A DNA stretch of 64,000 nucleotides from an uncultured Selenomonadales bacterium (GTDB taxonomy: Bacteria > Bacillota > Negativicutes > Acidaminococcales > Acidaminococcaceae): NCBI GenBank assembly GCA_900315345.1, contig OMYP01000003.1, positions 1 to 64,000 on the forward strand, read 5' to 3'. The notes under the pieces are model-generated. The model had not been told where the DNA came from, ran no database searches, and was given only the letters and a program-made list of their open reading frames with translations. The position numbers were made by a program, and so were the translations under genes. This document shows, piece by piece, positions 9,443 through 19,090 of the stretch. The stretch's first letter is position 1; every line of letters starts with the position of its first letter.

Positions 9443-9988
9443 GTGTCTGACATGGATAAAGAAAAACTGGGACTGATCCATATTTATACCGGCAATGGAA
9501 AAGGAAAGACCACGGCGGCCATGGGGCTGGTCCTGAGGGCTAGCGGAAGAGGGCTTAAGGTAATAGTAGGACAGTTCTTAAAAGGCCGGGAGACCGGGGA
9601 ACTGAAAACGCTGGCGCTGCTGCCGGGAGTGGAAGTGTTTCGCGGCAAACCTCTGACCAAATTTTCTTTTCAGATGAGCGATGGGGAAAAGGAAGAAGTG
9701 TTGCAAAGCCACAACCACTTCATCGGTGAACTGGCGCAACGTTGCGCAGAGACGAAGGCGGATCTTCTGGTTCTGGATGAAGTGATAGGGGCTTGCAGCA
9801 CTAAGCTGCTTGACGAAAAGCTGCTCCTTGATTTCCTGAAGAATAAACCGAAGCATCTGGAAGTGGTGATGACGGGACGGAATCCTTCTGAAGCATTGCT
9901 GGAAATGGCTGACTATGTTTCGGAAATCTGTAAACGGAAACACCCCTTTGACAGGGGCATACCGGCGCGAGAAGGAATTGAAAAGTAA
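9443..9988 (+). CDS. cobO: Cob(I)yrinic acid a,c-diamide adenosyltransferase
   Basis: CobA/CobO/BtuR-type enzyme that transfers the 5'-deoxyadenosyl group of ATP to Co(I) corrinoids. 181 residues from a GTG start, with P-loop GNGKGKTTAAMG (residues 17-28), GQFLKGRETGE, LLVLDEVIGACS (Walker B like) and VVMTGRNP, all family hallmarks. An ATG at 9452 is an equally plausible start (MDKEKLG). It lies between cbiP and cbiC. Confidence 0.93.
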   Translation: MSDMDKEKLGLIHIYTGNGKGKTTAAMGLVLRASGRGLKVIVGQFLKGRETGELKTLALLPGVEVFRGKPLTKFSFQMSDGEKEEVLQSHNHFIGELAQRCAETKADLLVLDEVIGACSTKLLDEKLLLDFLKNKPKHLEVVMTGRNPSEALLEMADYVSEICKRKHPFDRGIPAREGIEK

Positions 9989-10056
9989 ATGGCGCAGACG
10001 TCTGGGCAGACTGCAGACGGAAACGAACAGGAGATTTTGCCAAAGGAGGTTTTACT

Positions 10057-10704
10057 ATGAATCTGGAAAATGTACTGCCGATGGATATTGAAAAACGCAG
10101 TTTTGAAATTATTACAGAAGAACTGGGACAGCTGAAGCTGGATCCGGACAAGGAAAGTATTATCAAACGCTGCATCCACACCGCCGCCGATTTTGATTAC
10201 GCGCGGACGCTGCGGTTCAGCGAAAATGTGGTGGAGGACACGCTGCGTATTATGAAGCAGGGCGGGTTCACCATCGTAACCGATACGAAGATGGCCTGCG
10301 TGGGAATCAACAAAGCGGCGCTGGCCAAACTGAACGGGGAAGCCGTATGCTTTATGAGTGATCCGGATGTGGCGGCCCGGGCCAAAGAAGCGGGAAGCAC
10401 CCGGGCGGCGGCTTGCATGGAAAAGGCGGCCACCCTGCAAGGCCCCGTCATCATCGCTGTGGGCAACGCACCCACCGCGCTGGTGCGGCTGGATGAACTG
10501 ATCAAAGAAGGCAAAATTAAACCGGCGTTGGTCATCGGCGTGCCTGTGGGATTTGTGAACGTGGTTCAGTCCAAAGAAATCATCATGGCCAGCGGAGCGC
10601 CGTATATTGTGGCAGTTGGACGTAAAGGCGGAAGCAACGTGGCGGCTTCCATCTGCAACGCGTTGATGTACAAACTGACCAGCGAGCAAGAAAACCGGAA
10701 ATGA
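10057..10704 (+). CDS. cbiC: Precorrin-8X / cobalt-precorrin-8 methylmutase
   Basis: Moves the C11 methyl group to C12, giving (hydrogeno/cobyrinic) acid. 215 residues match CbiC/CobH. Seen motifs are IEKRSFEII at the N-terminus, CIHTAADFDYA, VVTDTKMACVGINK-like IVTDTKMACVGI, and VGNAPTALVRL. A strong RBS AAAGGAGG precedes the ATG. Last gene of the run; a terminator follows 7 bp after the stop. By eye more G+C-rich than cobK-cobD. Confidence 0.95.
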   Translation: MNLENVLPMDIEKRSFEIITEELGQLKLDPDKESIIKRCIHTAADFDYARTLRFSENVVEDTLRIMKQGGFTIVTDTKMACVGINKAALAKLNGEAVCFMSDPDVAARAKEAGSTRAAACMEKAATLQGPVIIAVGNAPTALVRLDELIKEGKIKPALVIGVPVGFVNVVQSKEIIMASGAPYIVAVGRKGGSNVAASICNALMYKLTSEQENRK

Positions 10705-10711
10705 TTTGATT

Positions 10712-10747
10712 ACAGCCGTCTTTCCAACGGCTGTTTTACTTTTTTAA
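10712..10747 (+). terminator. Rho-independent terminator of the cobalamin run
   Basis: Stem ACAGCCGT (10712-10719) pairs with ACGGCTGT (10727-10734) around a 7-base loop, followed by a T-rich tract. Placed directly after cbiC. Confidence 0.9.
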
Positions 10748-10768
10748 ATTTCTTTTTTGAGAATAGTG

Positions 10769-10777
10769 TGATATAAT
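10769..10777 (+). promoter_or_regulatory. Extended -10 promoter before the ferredoxin-nitroreductase
   Basis: TGATATAAT gives a perfect TATAAT (10772-10777) with an extended -10 TG. No clear -35 at 17 bp. Confidence 0.6.
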
Positions 10778-10846
10778 ATAAAGCAATTTGTTTTTCTATT
10801 TAGAAAAGAATAAATTTTTACGTATACCATTTGGGGGTTCAGGGAA

Positions 10847-11668
10847 GTGCCAGTTTTGGATTTGATTAAGGTCGACCGGAGTAAATGTGTGAAATGCGGC
10901 CTGTGTGTGGCCGATTGTCCGGCATGTATTTTGGATATGGGGAACGATGGGCCGGAGTGTAATGTAGACCGGGGCTGCATGAGCTGCGGCCATTGCGTAG
11001 CAATTTGTCCCACCGGGGCTATGGACAATAAATATACCCCAAGAGAAGAAATGATTCCTGTACCCAAAGAGTGTATCTCTGCCAGTCAGGCCTATGACTT
11101 TCTGCGTTCGCGCCGCAGCGTTCGATTGTTCAGGCCCCAGGCCCCGAAGCAGGAAGATGTGCTGAAGCTGTTGGATATCTGCCGATATGCCCCCACTGCC
11201 GGAAACAGCCAGGGGATGTATTTTACCGTAGTTTCCAACCCGGATATGCTGGCGAAGATTCGTCAGTACACCGCCGACTGGATGGCGGAAGAGGTTGAGA
11301 AGGGAACGGAGAACAAGCGGTATTTTAAAGCGGTGCTGCATACCTTCCATGAAAAGAAAGTGGATATTATTGAGCGGCAGGCGCCCATGCTGGTATTTGT
11401 TTCTACCCGCCGCCTGAATGTGACGGGCATCAGCAACAGCGAGCAGTGCCTGGCTTATGCTGAACTGTTTGCCCCTTCCATCGGGCTGGGAACTACCATC
11501 GCGGGGTTCATCCAGGCCTGTGCCATTGCCGGCTATAAGCCCCTGGTTGAGCTGCTGGGCATTCCTCCGAAGCAGAAACTGGTAGGCTGCATGATGGTAG
11601 GGTACCCCCGTGTAAAATATAAGCTGATGCCTGAACGCCAGCATCTGAAATGTGAGTTTAAAGAATAA
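10847..11668 (+). CDS. Nitroreductase-family flavoprotein with N-terminal 2x[4Fe-4S] ferredoxin domain
   Basis: 273 residues from a GTG start behind a GGGGG-rich RBS. Residues 10-60 hold two ferredoxin-type clusters (CVKCGLCVADCPACILD and CMSCGHCVAICPTGAM). The rest is an FMN-binding nitroreductase domain (FLRSRRSVRLF, CRYAPTAGNSQG, and a C-terminal GCMMVGYPRVKY). Such fusions reduce electrophilic or flavin-linked substrates using ferredoxin electrons in anaerobes; the physiological substrate is unknown. Single-gene unit between its own promoter and terminator. Confidence 0.88.
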   Translation: MPVLDLIKVDRSKCVKCGLCVADCPACILDMGNDGPECNVDRGCMSCGHCVAICPTGAMDNKYTPREEMIPVPKECISASQAYDFLRSRRSVRLFRPQAPKQEDVLKLLDICRYAPTAGNSQGMYFTVVSNPDMLAKIRQYTADWMAEEVEKGTENKRYFKAVLHTFHEKKVDIIERQAPMLVFVSTRRLNVTGISNSEQCLAYAELFAPSIGLGTTIAGFIQACAIAGYKPLVELLGIPPKQKLVGCMMVGYPRVKYKLMPERQHLKCEFKE

Positions 11669-11682
11669 AATATTACAGAGTA

Positions 11683-11718
11683 ACAGCCTGTACGTTTTAG
11701 AGGTACGGGCTGTTTTTA
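11683..11718 (+). terminator. Rho-independent terminator
   Basis: ACAGCCTGTAC (11683-11693) pairs, with one G-U, with GTACGGGCTGT (11703-11713), followed by TTTTATTT. Confidence 0.9.
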
Positions 11719-11743
11719 TTTGAACTTGAATTTGTATTTGTAT

Positions 11744-11772
11744 TTGAGATATTGAATTCGAAGTGTTATAAT
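11744..11772 (+). promoter_or_regulatory. Promoter of the ferric-type ABC importer
   Basis: TTGAGA (11744-11749), 17-bp spacer, TATAAT (11767-11772), with an extended -10 TGT. About 65 bp before the binding-protein ATG. Confidence 0.75.
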
Positions 11773-11837
11773 TGTTACAGTTAAACATTCGTTATGATGT
11801 TAGCTAAATTGTTTGTTAAAAATGGGAGGAAGAGAGA

Positions 11838-12890
11838 ATGAAAAAAACAGTAGCATTTTTAGCAACAGCGCTGTTGTCCTTGTCTATGTTGTTCAGCGGC
11901 TGCGGCGGAGGCGGCGATAAGAAGGCGGAGGCGCCGAAAGCGGATAATGCTGCCAAGGAACTGACGGTTTATACTGCTCGCAGCGAAAGCCTGAACAACG
12001 CGGTCATCAAGAATTTTGAAAAAGATACCGGGATCAAAGTGAATGTAGTGGTAGCCGGGACCGGCGAAGTGGTAAAGCGGGTCGCTTCCGAAAAGAATAA
12101 TCCTCTGGGCGATGTTCTGTGGGCCGGCAGCGAAGCTATGCTTGCTTCCAAGAAAGAGTTGTTCCAGGAATATGTTTCCAAAGAAGACCCTAACATGATG
12201 GAAGAATTCAGGAATACCACAAAATATTTTACCCCTGCCTTTTCTGATCCTACGGTTATGATCGTAAACAAGAAAATGAAGGGCGATATGAAGATTGAAG
12301 GCTTTGGGGATCTGCTGAACCCGGCCCTGAAAGATAAAATCGCCTTTGGGGATCCTGTCAATTCCTCCTCTGCGTTCCAGTCGCTGGTTGTTATGTTATA
12401 CGATATGGGTAACGGCGATCCCTTCAGCAAAGAAGCCTGGGATTACTGCGATAAATTCCTGAAACAGCTGAACGGCAAAATGATGAACAGCTCCAGCCAG
12501 GTTTACAAAGGCGTGGCCGGCGGCGAATATATTGTTGGCCTGACCTGGGAAGATCCGGCGGCGACGCTGGTAAAGAGCGGGGCTCCTGTTGAAGTTGTGT
12601 TCATGAAAGAAGGGGCTTTGTATGCTCCCCAGTCTGTACAGATCATTAAAAACTGCAAACATCCGGAAAACGCGAAAAAGTTTGTGGATTACATGCTGAG
12701 CGAAAAGATCCAGAATCTGGTAGGCACAACGCTGACGGTACGTCCGCTGCGTAAAAACGCCAAGCTGGCAGACTATATGACTCCGGCCAGCAAGATCAAG
12801 ATCGCTCCCAAGTTTAATGAAAAATGGGTTTCCGAAAACAAAGATAAATTCACCAAAGAATTTACCAAACATCTGGAAAAATCCATGTAA
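11838..12890 (+). CDS. ABC transporter substrate-binding lipoprotein, ferric iron / phosphonate type
   Basis: 350 residues. The signal peptide ends in a lipobox (FSGC, Cys22) followed by a Gly-rich linker, so it is an anchored lipoprotein. The mature part begins ELTVYTARSESLNNAVIKNF and continues GTGEVVKRVASEKNNPLGDVLW, typical of the FbpA/AfuA/PhnS family of periplasmic-binding proteins type II. The linked ATPase and two-domain permease are those of ferric or aminoethylphosphonate importers; the ligand cannot be decided from sequence. A hairpin terminator after the stop likely lets the binding protein be made in excess over the transporter. Confidence 0.88.
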   Translation: MKKTVAFLATALLSLSMLFSGCGGGGDKKAEAPKADNAAKELTVYTARSESLNNAVIKNFEKDTGIKVNVVVAGTGEVVKRVASEKNNPLGDVLWAGSEAMLASKKELFQEYVSKEDPNMMEEFRNTTKYFTPAFSDPTVMIVNKKMKGDMKIEGFGDLLNPALKDKIAFGDPVNSSSAFQSLVVMLYDMGNGDPFSKEAWDYCDKFLKQLNGKMMNSSSQVYKGVAGGEYIVGLTWEDPAATLVKSGAPVEVVFMKEGALYAPQSVQIIKNCKHPENAKKFVDYMLSEKIQNLVGTTLTVRPLRKNAKLADYMTPASKIKIAPKFNEKWVSENKDKFTKEFTKHLEKSM

Positions 12891-12960
12891 TGTAAACAGA
12901 GAACCGGCATAAGAAAAGTACGGGGTCATTCCGTAACCGATTTGTGCTGCATGTATGAAT

Positions 12961-12992
12961 GGCGCCAATGCTTATATTGGCGCCGTTTTTAT
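12961..12992 (+). terminator. Terminator/attenuator between binding protein and ATPase genes
   Basis: Perfect 9-bp stem GGCGCCAAT (12961-12969) / ATTGGCGCC (12976-12984), then GTTTTTATC. Read-through would be needed for the downstream ATPase and permease unless a separate promoter exists; none is obvious in the 30 bp that remain. Confidence 0.85.
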
Positions 12993-13023
12993 CTTGATGT
13001 GTTGCAGGTAAAGGAGAGTATTG

Positions 13024-14172
13024 ATGAGCGTTTCCATTGATATAGACAATGTTGTAAAAAAATATGAAAATACGACAGTTATTAACGGACTGTCCCTGAA
13101 GATCCATCCGGGAGAATTTTTTACCCTGCTGGGTCCTTCCGGTTGCGGAAAGACTACGCTGCTGCGCATGATCATCGGCTTCAATTCCATTGAAGGCGGG
13201 GAAATCCGGGTCGACGGCACCGTGATCAATACGATTCCCGTCAACAAACGGAACATGGGAATGGTATTTCAAAATTACGCAATCTTTCCCCATATGTCTG
13301 TGGCAGATAATGTGGCCTTTGGGCTGAAACAGCGTAACGTGCCGGCAGAGGAAATAAAAAAAGCGGTAGCGGAAATTCTGGATGTTGTAAAAATCGGACA
13401 TTTAAAAGACCGGATGCCCACCCAGCTTTCCGGCGGACAGCAGCAGCGCGTTGCCCTGGCCCGGGCTATCGTCATCCATCCCCAGGTACTTCTGATGGAC
13501 GAACCCCTGTCCAATCTGGATGCCAAGCTGCGTGTGGAAATGCGTAATGCAATTAAAAGTATTCAGCAGCAGGTGGGCATCACTACCGTGTATGTAACCC
13601 ACGACCAGGAAGAAGCCTTGGCAGTGTCCGACCGGATCGCCGTAATGCACGACGGGGTGATCCAGCAGGTGGGATCTCCCCAGTATATTTACCAGCGGCC
13701 GGCCAATCAGTTTGTTTCAACCTTTATCGGCCTGTCCAATATTTTCAAAGGCACGCTGCAGAATGATGGAAACCAGTACATTCTGGATTTTGGGACGTAT
13801 CAGGTCGGCATGAAAACTCTGGACGCTGCCAAAGTCCGGGAATATGGGCAGGGCAAAGGAAAGATGCCGGTCACCATTGCGGTACGCCCGGAAGAGTTTA
13901 CCATGCATATGGATGGGGGAGGGCTGGACGCGGTAGTAAACTACAGCGTGTTCCTTGGCATTTCCACCCATTATTTCGTTACGACCGCAGAGGGGCAGGA
14001 GCTTGAAGTCATCCGGCCTTCTGACGTGGGAAAAATTATTCCCAACGGTTCCGCTGTAAAACTGCGGGTGGAAACGGAACGCATCAACGTATTTACGGAA
14101 GACGGTATGCATACGTTGATCAAGCAGACTGAAGACATTGACGGAAACAGGATAGGCGGTGAGGGGCTATGA
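13024..14172 (+). CDS. ABC transporter ATP-binding protein (FbpC/PotA type)
   Basis: 382 residues from the ATG that lies 5 bp after AAGGAGAG; a TTG three bases upstream is less likely. Walker A is [12 protein letters not shown], the signature [14 protein letters not shown], Walker [17 protein letters not shown] and switch [13 protein letters not shown]. The C-terminal third is a TOBE regulatory domain (TIAVRPEEF). It overlaps the permease by 4 bp and powers the importer encoded on both sides. Confidence 0.93.
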   Translation: MSVSIDIDNVVKKYENTTVINGLSLKIHPGEFFTLLGPSGCGKTTLLRMIIGFNSIEGGEIRVDGTVINTIPVNKRNMGMVFQNYAIFPHMSVADNVAFGLKQRNVPAEEIKKAVAEILDVVKIGHLKDRMPTQLSGGQQQRVALARAIVIHPQVLLMDEPLSNLDAKLRVEMRNAIKSIQQQVGITTVYVTHDQEEALAVSDRIAVMHDGVIQQVGSPQYIYQRPANQFVSTFIGLSNIFKGTLQNDGNQYILDFGTYQVGMKTLDAAKVREYGQGKGKMPVTIAVRPEEFTMHMDGGGLDAVVNYSVFLGISTHYFVTTAEGQELEVIRPSDVGKIIPNGSAVKLRVETERINVFTEDGMHTLIKQTEDIDGNRIGGEGL

Positions 14173-15818
14173 AGAAACCCGGAATCTGGACGGCCTTTAC
14201 CCTTGTGATTTTATGCTTTTTCTTGCTGTTTGTGGTGTATCCCCTGTTTTTGATTATGTACCAGAGTGTTGTGGATCCGGAAACCCATGCCCTGACCTTT
14301 GATTATTTCACCAAATTCTTTGGCAGGAAGTTTTACTGGATCACCCTGGTGAACAGTTTCAAGGTTACTGTCTGCGCTACACTGGTGGCAGCCATTATCG
14401 GCCTTCCCATGGCCTACGTGCTGCGCAGTTTTAAAGTTCCCTGCAGCAAGTATGTGAATATCCTTATTGTCATTTCCTATCTGTCGCCGCCTTTTATCGG
14501 CGCCTATGCCTGGATCCAGCTGTTAGGCCGGAACGGTTTTATCACCCAGATCATCAACAGTATTTTCAATGTGCAGTTTGGGGGAATCTATGGCTTTGCA
14601 GGCATTGTGTTAGTCTTTTCCCTTCAGTCGTTCCCCCTGATATACATGTATGTATCCGGCGCCCTGAAAAATCTGGACAGCTCCCTGAACGAAGCGGCGG
14701 AAAGTTTGGGATGCAATGCATTCCAGCGGGTTACGCGGATCATTCTCCCGCTGGTTATGCCCTCCCTGCTGGCAGGTTCCCTTCTGGTGTTCATGCGTGT
14801 GTTCTCTGATTTCGGTACGCCCATGCTGATCGGCGAAGGCTTTAAAACCTTCCCGGTTTTGATTTACACCCAGTTCATGGGGGAAGTCAGCACCGACGAT
14901 CATTTCGCGGCGTCTCTCTGCGTCATTGTTGTGGTGATCACCCTGTTCCTTTTCTTCCTGCAGCGGATGATGGCAAAGCATTATTCCTACGCTATGACAG
15001 CCTTAAAGCCCATGCAGCCGGTGAAGGCGGAAGGAAGCCAGAAATTTTTTGTATACCTGTTTGTTTACGGAGTAGCTTTTATCGCCATGCTGCCCCAGCT
15101 TACGGTTATATTCACATCCTTCCTTGAAACGGTGGGCGGTTCTGTATATACGGGGAAATTCTCGTTTATGAATTATGAGAACACGCTGTTCTCTAAGGAT
15201 AATATTTCCATTTTCAACACCTATGCATTTGGACTTTGCGCCATCGGTATCGTTGTGGTGCTGGGCATCCTGATTTCTTACCTGACGGCCCGGAAACCTT
15301 CGTTGCTGACGAATATTTTGGATACGCTGACCATGTTCCCGTATATCATCCCGGGTTCCGTCCTTGGTATAGCCCTGTTATCGGGATTTAATTCCGGTAT
15401 CCTTGTCCTTTCCGGTACGGCGCTGATCATTATTATTTCCTTAACGATCCGCCGCATGCCTTACACGATCCGGTCCAGTACGGCGATCATCTCCCAAATT
15501 TCCCCCAGTGTGGAAGAAGCGGCCATCAGTCTGGGAGCCAGTGAATTTAAATCCTTCCGTAAAGTTATGGTTCCCATGATGCTGCCCGGCGTTCTTGCAG
15601 GGGCGATCATGAGCTGGATCACCCTGATCAGCGAATTAAGCTCCAGCATCATTCTTTACACCAGCAGCACCAGCACGCTGACAGTGGCCATTTACGCTGA
15701 AGTTATCCGTAGTAATTTTGGCAACGCTGCCGCGTATTCCACCATCCTGACGCTGACGTCCATTATTTCCCTTCTGATATTCTTCCGTCTGACGAAAAAT
15801 GAAGATATCAGCGTTTAA
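14169..15818 (+). CDS. ABC transporter permease, two fused FbpB-type domains
   Basis: 549 residues with about twelve hydrophobic segments arranged in two halves. Each half has the EAA loop that contacts the ATPase: LNEAAESLGCNAFQRVTRIILP in the first (shown here in the usual E-A-A-x3-G form) and VEEAAISLGASEFKSFRKVMVP in the second. This duplicated layout is typical of ferric and aminoethylphosphonate importers. Starts inside the ATPase stop codon (ATGA). Confidence 0.93.
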   Translation: MKKPGIWTAFTLVILCFFLLFVVYPLFLIMYQSVVDPETHALTFDYFTKFFGRKFYWITLVNSFKVTVCATLVAAIIGLPMAYVLRSFKVPCSKYVNILIVISYLSPPFIGAYAWIQLLGRNGFITQIINSIFNVQFGGIYGFAGIVLVFSLQSFPLIYMYVSGALKNLDSSLNEAAESLGCNAFQRVTRIILPLVMPSLLAGSLLVFMRVFSDFGTPMLIGEGFKTFPVLIYTQFMGEVSTDDHFAASLCVIVVVITLFLFFLQRMMAKHYSYAMTALKPMQPVKAEGSQKFFVYLFVYGVAFIAMLPQLTVIFTSFLETVGGSVYTGKFSFMNYENTLFSKDNISIFNTYAFGLCAIGIVVVLGILISYLTARKPSLLTNILDTLTMFPYIIPGSVLGIALLSGFNSGILVLSGTALIIIISLTIRRMPYTIRSSTAIISQISPSVEEAAISLGASEFKSFRKVMVPMMLPGVLAGAIMSWITLISELSSSIILYTSSTSTLTVAIYAEVIRSNFGNAAAYSTILTLTSIISLLIFFRLTKNEDISV

Positions 15819-15859
15819 ATTCATTTCACATATTATTCAAGATATGATTTTGAATATAA

Positions 15860-15868
15860 TGATATAAT
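15860..15868 (+). promoter_or_regulatory. Extended -10 promoter
   Basis: TGATATAAT with TATAAT at 15863-15868, 55 bp before the next ATG. The -35 is poorly defined. Confidence 0.55.
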
Positions 15869-15922
15869 ATTTAAAACGCAACTTTGTTTTAAGCATTAAG
15901 TTTTTTATGGGGGTAGATTAAT

Positions 15923-16324
15923 ATGGCGAAATATTTAGGCGGAACTGATACCCAGCAGGAAGATGTTAAGGCAGAATTGATTACGCCGGGCCTTCTCACC
16001 AATGATTTTGTGCTGAATGTTTCCACAGGCATTTTTTCCTCTGAAAAGATCGGAATCAAAGACAATATTACTTTCTATGAAGAAGTTACCCAGGAAAATG
16101 AAAAGAAATTCAGTATCGGTTGGGGGATTGTCGGGCTTGCAATTTTTGGACCGTTAGGCGCATTGGCAGGCGCAATTCTTGGCGGTGACAGCAAGACAAA
16201 GCATGTTGTGGCAGCCCAGCTCAATAACGGACTGAAATTTGTGGTCCAGCTCGATCAGGATGAATTTGTAAAATGGGTCAATCTGATGCCTCATAAAGCA
16301 GCTCCTGAAGGGGAAGAAGTATAA
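15923..16324 (+). CDS. Small protein with glycine-zipper membrane segment, function unknown
   Basis: 133 residues, not recognised. The N-terminal 65 residues look like a beta-rich soluble domain. Residues ~73-92 (WGIVGLAIFGPLGALAGAILGG) form a glycine-zipper hydrophobic segment, and the rest is again polar with an acidic tail. Good RBS (TGGGGGTAG) before ATG. It stands alone between a promoter and an uncharacterised lipoprotein gene. Confidence 0.75.
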   Translation: MAKYLGGTDTQQEDVKAELITPGLLTNDFVLNVSTGIFSSEKIGIKDNITFYEEVTQENEKKFSIGWGIVGLAIFGPLGALAGAILGGDSKTKHVVAAQLNNGLKFVVQLDQDEFVKWVNLMPHKAAPEGEEV

Positions 16325-16418
16325 ATCAGGATGGTCGCTGACTGTTATTTGAATTTTTAACCTTCCGCTTTATCGATATAATGCAGATTAAAGAGGGGAA
16401 ACGCGGTTAAAAGGTGAT

Positions 16419-17228
16419 TTGGAATTGACTTATAAAAGCAGATTTTACCTGCCCGTACCTGCGCTGTTATGTTCTTTGATCATATTGATAACAGCGATGA
16501 CTGCAGGATGTGGGGAAGAAGAAAAATTTAATAAAGAAAAGGCTGCAATACTGGAGGAATTGAAGCAGGCACAGGTAATTCGGATTCCGGACGGGCTTAA
16601 AGGTGATGAACTGGACCGGGCAATTTCCACGTTTGGAAAACAACACAAGGATTCCCTTTCGGCAATTGACTTAAAACTGAAAGCGCTGGGAGAGAAATAC
16701 GGGAAAACTGACGGGAAATTTGCAAAAGAGACAGAGGACATCCGAAAAACGCTGAAGCAGGACCATATTGAATGGATGAAAGCTGCAGTAGCTCCCAAGA
16801 TCAAGGGCGATCCGGTCATGGGGGTAGGAATCGGGTGCAGATGGGAAGAAATTGAGGAGATCCTGGGTGAACCGATCGAGAAAAAGCAGACGGATGTCCT
16901 GAAGGAGTTTAAATACTCCGGTCTGGTTTTTAATGAAATCAGGGATCGGGGAGAAAATGACGGAAAGCCGTTACCGCCTTCTTACGGGCCTGATGCTTAT
17001 TATATGACCGGTACCGGTTATAAGACAGGCTGCGGAGTCCAGATCGGTATGACCAAGGCGGAAGTATTGGCCCTGTACAAAGGGAAACTTTCCTCAATCG
17101 ATGATCACACGGATCCGAAATTTATTTTAATGAAATACGACCCGACTCCGGATCATGCCCACGCATATAACCAGTTTCTGCAGCTTACCGATGGGAAACT
17201 GACCAGGCTGATCGTTGCAAAGCACTGA
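16419..17228 (+). CDS. Lipoprotein of unknown function
   Basis: 269 residues from a TTG start placed 4-5 bp after AAAAGG. A hydrophobic N-terminal segment ends in a lipobox (TAGC, Cys31), so surface anchoring is expected. Residues ~35-125 are charged and helical (possible coiled coil); the C-terminal half has two similar segments, VMGVGIGCRWEEIEEILGEP and CGVQIGMTKAEVLALY, which resemble paired SmpA/BamE-like or copper-amine-oxidase-type repeats only loosely. No enzymatic motif seen. A terminator follows. Confidence 0.75.
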   Translation: MELTYKSRFYLPVPALLCSLIILITAMTAGCGEEEKFNKEKAAILEELKQAQVIRIPDGLKGDELDRAISTFGKQHKDSLSAIDLKLKALGEKYGKTDGKFAKETEDIRKTLKQDHIEWMKAAVAPKIKGDPVMGVGIGCRWEEIEEILGEPIEKKQTDVLKEFKYSGLVFNEIRDRGENDGKPLPPSYGPDAYYMTGTGYKTGCGVQIGMTKAEVLALYKGKLSSIDDHTDPKFILMKYDPTPDHAHAYNQFLQLTDGKLTRLIVAKH

Positions 17229-17251
17229 AGTGGGAAACTGCAAATTATAAA

Positions 17252-17297
17252 CCGCATCTGTCGGAGAAAAATTCTCCGGCAGGTGCGGCTTTTTTGT
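17252..17297 (+). terminator. Strong terminator between convergent genes
   Basis: A 17-bp stem (17252-17268 with 17272-17288, two G-U pairs) with a 3-base loop and a following T run. It separates the lipoprotein gene from the convergent NFACT gene and could work for both strands. Confidence 0.9.
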
Positions 17298-17304
17298 TCC
17301 GGTT

Positions 17305-19050
17305 TCATTTTATGCCGTTTTTGACCAGTAATTCCCGAATATACTTTTCGTCCGGTGTTGTGTAATACGTTTCCTGTCCTGTAAAAATGACGAATCCGGG
17401 TTTTGCGCCGGAAGGCTTTTTAACGTTATGTCTTCTGGTGCAGTCCACGGGGATCTGGCTTCCGCCTCTTGCCTTGCTGAAGAATGCCGCAAGCTGGACG
17501 GCTGTTTGTAAGGCTTCCGGTTCGGGATCCGGAAGCGTTGACTTAATAAGCACATGGCTTCCCGGGATTTTCTGTGTGTGAATCCATATGTCATTCCCGG
17601 ACCCGATTTTAAAGGTTACTTCATCGTTCTGTCTGTTATTTCTTCCAATGTAAATGGTTGTGCTGTCGGAAAAGATGATTCTGACCGGTGCGGATTTTTC
17701 CGTTACAAGACGGGATTTTTTAGTTTTTCTTATTAATCCCTCTTTTTGAAGTTCTTCCCTTATTTCTTCGATTTCCAACCGGGTTGCCGCAAAATTAAGA
17801 CTTTCACTGACGCTTTCCAGGTAAATTAACAGCTGCTCCGCCTGGGAAAGCTGGATTGAAACTTCTTTCCGGGCCCGTTTGAGCTTGTTGTAAGTTTTAT
17901 AATATTTCTGGGCATTTTCTGCAGGTGTCAGCGAAGGAGACAAAGAAACCGCGAGAGTACTGCCGTCGTAAATATTGGAGACGGTACAGGATGCGCTTCC
18001 TCTGGGAATCTGGTAAAGGGATGCCATGAGGCTGTCGGCAATGATTCGATAATTTTCTGCATCATTTGCATCGGCCAAATCTTTCTTCAGGGCATCGATC
18101 TTTTTTTCCGTCTTATGAATTTCTGTTTTAACAACTTGCTTCAGTTCTTCCTTTTCAGGCAATGAAACCGGATGTAACTGCACTGCAAAACAAATGGCAT
18201 CGTTAATTGAACTAAAATGTTCCACGCGGTTTTCTTTCGGAATGCAGACTGCGTTATAGGGAAAAATCGTCGTACATTGGTTGCTTTTCGATATAAGAAC
18301 GGTAAAAGCAGAAGGTGAATTCCGCACAACTTCCTGAAGGCATGCAATTGCTTCAGCCAGTTTTTTTCTGTCTGAAGGAATCAGATATGTTGCGTTAAAT
18401 GGAATGTTTGCCTTGAAAAACAGCTGTTGCGCCGTATATTTTCCTATACCGGCAGTGTTTGCGACCAACTGCTTCCATTGCGCTTTATTAACTTCATCCG
18501 GTATGGAAGCGATAATTTTTTCCGGACTTGCGCACAGTATATTCAAGCCGCTTTGTGCCGGGGGCGGGCAATAATCATAACCGGGCTGGATAACACGGAC
18601 AGAACTCATCAGAGGGCTGACATGTTTCATACTGTCCAGGATTTTTCCGTTTTCTGCGAAAATCAGGTTTGCGTTTTTCCCTGTCAGTTCAATTATGATC
18701 TGCTTGGTAATGATCCGGCTGCTTCTGCCCAGCAGGCTTACTTCCATCTCAAGCACTCGATCCATATCTTTTTGTTGTAGTTTCGTGATTTTTCCTTCTT
18801 CAAGATGCTTGCGAAGGAGCATACAGAATGCAGGTGGTTCAGGGGGGTTATCCGGCGCCTTTTTGGAAAGGCAGACAGCAGGATCGCCGGCATGAACATC
18901 CATAATTAAGTGGATGGTATCCGATTCTCGTTTCAGTGAGAAATATATGCTGTGGTCTGAAGGCATTCCTATCTTATAAATACGGCTCCCGATTATTTCC
19001 CGGTTTAAGTATTCTGTCTGGCTGTACAGGGTAATTCCTTCCAGATTCAT
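17305..19050 (-). CDS. rqcH: Ribosome-associated quality control protein RqcH (NFACT family)
   Basis: 581 residues, typical for bacterial NFACT/FbpA/RqcH. The family binds 50S subunits carrying stalled peptidyl-tRNA and adds C-terminal alanine tails that mark the chain for proteolysis. The N-terminal NFACT-N domain carries the Asp97-Arg98 pair (KDMDRVLE) used for tRNA binding in studied homologues. A long coiled coil (about residues 290-440) follows, then NFACT-R with VGRNNRQND-like YIGRNNRQNDEV and GNDIWIHTQKIPGSHV. Older annotation as fibronectin-binding protein is a naming legacy. Confidence 0.93.
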   Translation of the reverse strand: MNLEGITLYSQTEYLNREIIGSRIYKIGMPSDHSIYFSLKRESDTIHLIMDVHAGDPAVCLSKKAPDNPPEPPAFCMLLRKHLEEGKITKLQQKDMDRVLEMEVSLLGRSSRIITKQIIIELTGKNANLIFAENGKILDSMKHVSPLMSSVRVIQPGYDYCPPPAQSGLNILCASPEKIIASIPDEVNKAQWKQLVANTAGIGKYTAQQLFFKANIPFNATYLIPSDRKKLAEAIACLQEVVRNSPSAFTVLISKSNQCTTIFPYNAVCIPKENRVEHFSSINDAICFAVQLHPVSLPEKEELKQVVKTEIHKTEKKIDALKKDLADANDAENYRIIADSLMASLYQIPRGSASCTVSNIYDGSTLAVSLSPSLTPAENAQKYYKTYNKLKRARKEVSIQLSQAEQLLIYLESVSESLNFAATRLEIEEIREELQKEGLIRKTKKSRLVTEKSAPVRIIFSDSTTIYIGRNNRQNDEVTFKIGSGNDIWIHTQKIPGSHVLIKSTLPDPEPEALQTAVQLAAFFSKARGGSQIPVDCTRRHNVKKPSGAKPGFVIFTGQETYYTTPDEKYIRELLVKNGIK

Positions 19051-19090
19051 GATGATCCATTCCTTTTCGTCAATTTATCCTGTGGTTTGG

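Noticed and set aside
11725..11750. Short TTGAA/TTTGTA tandem repetition before the ABC importer
   Set aside because: Few, imperfect units; it overlaps the -35 region and needs no special explanation.
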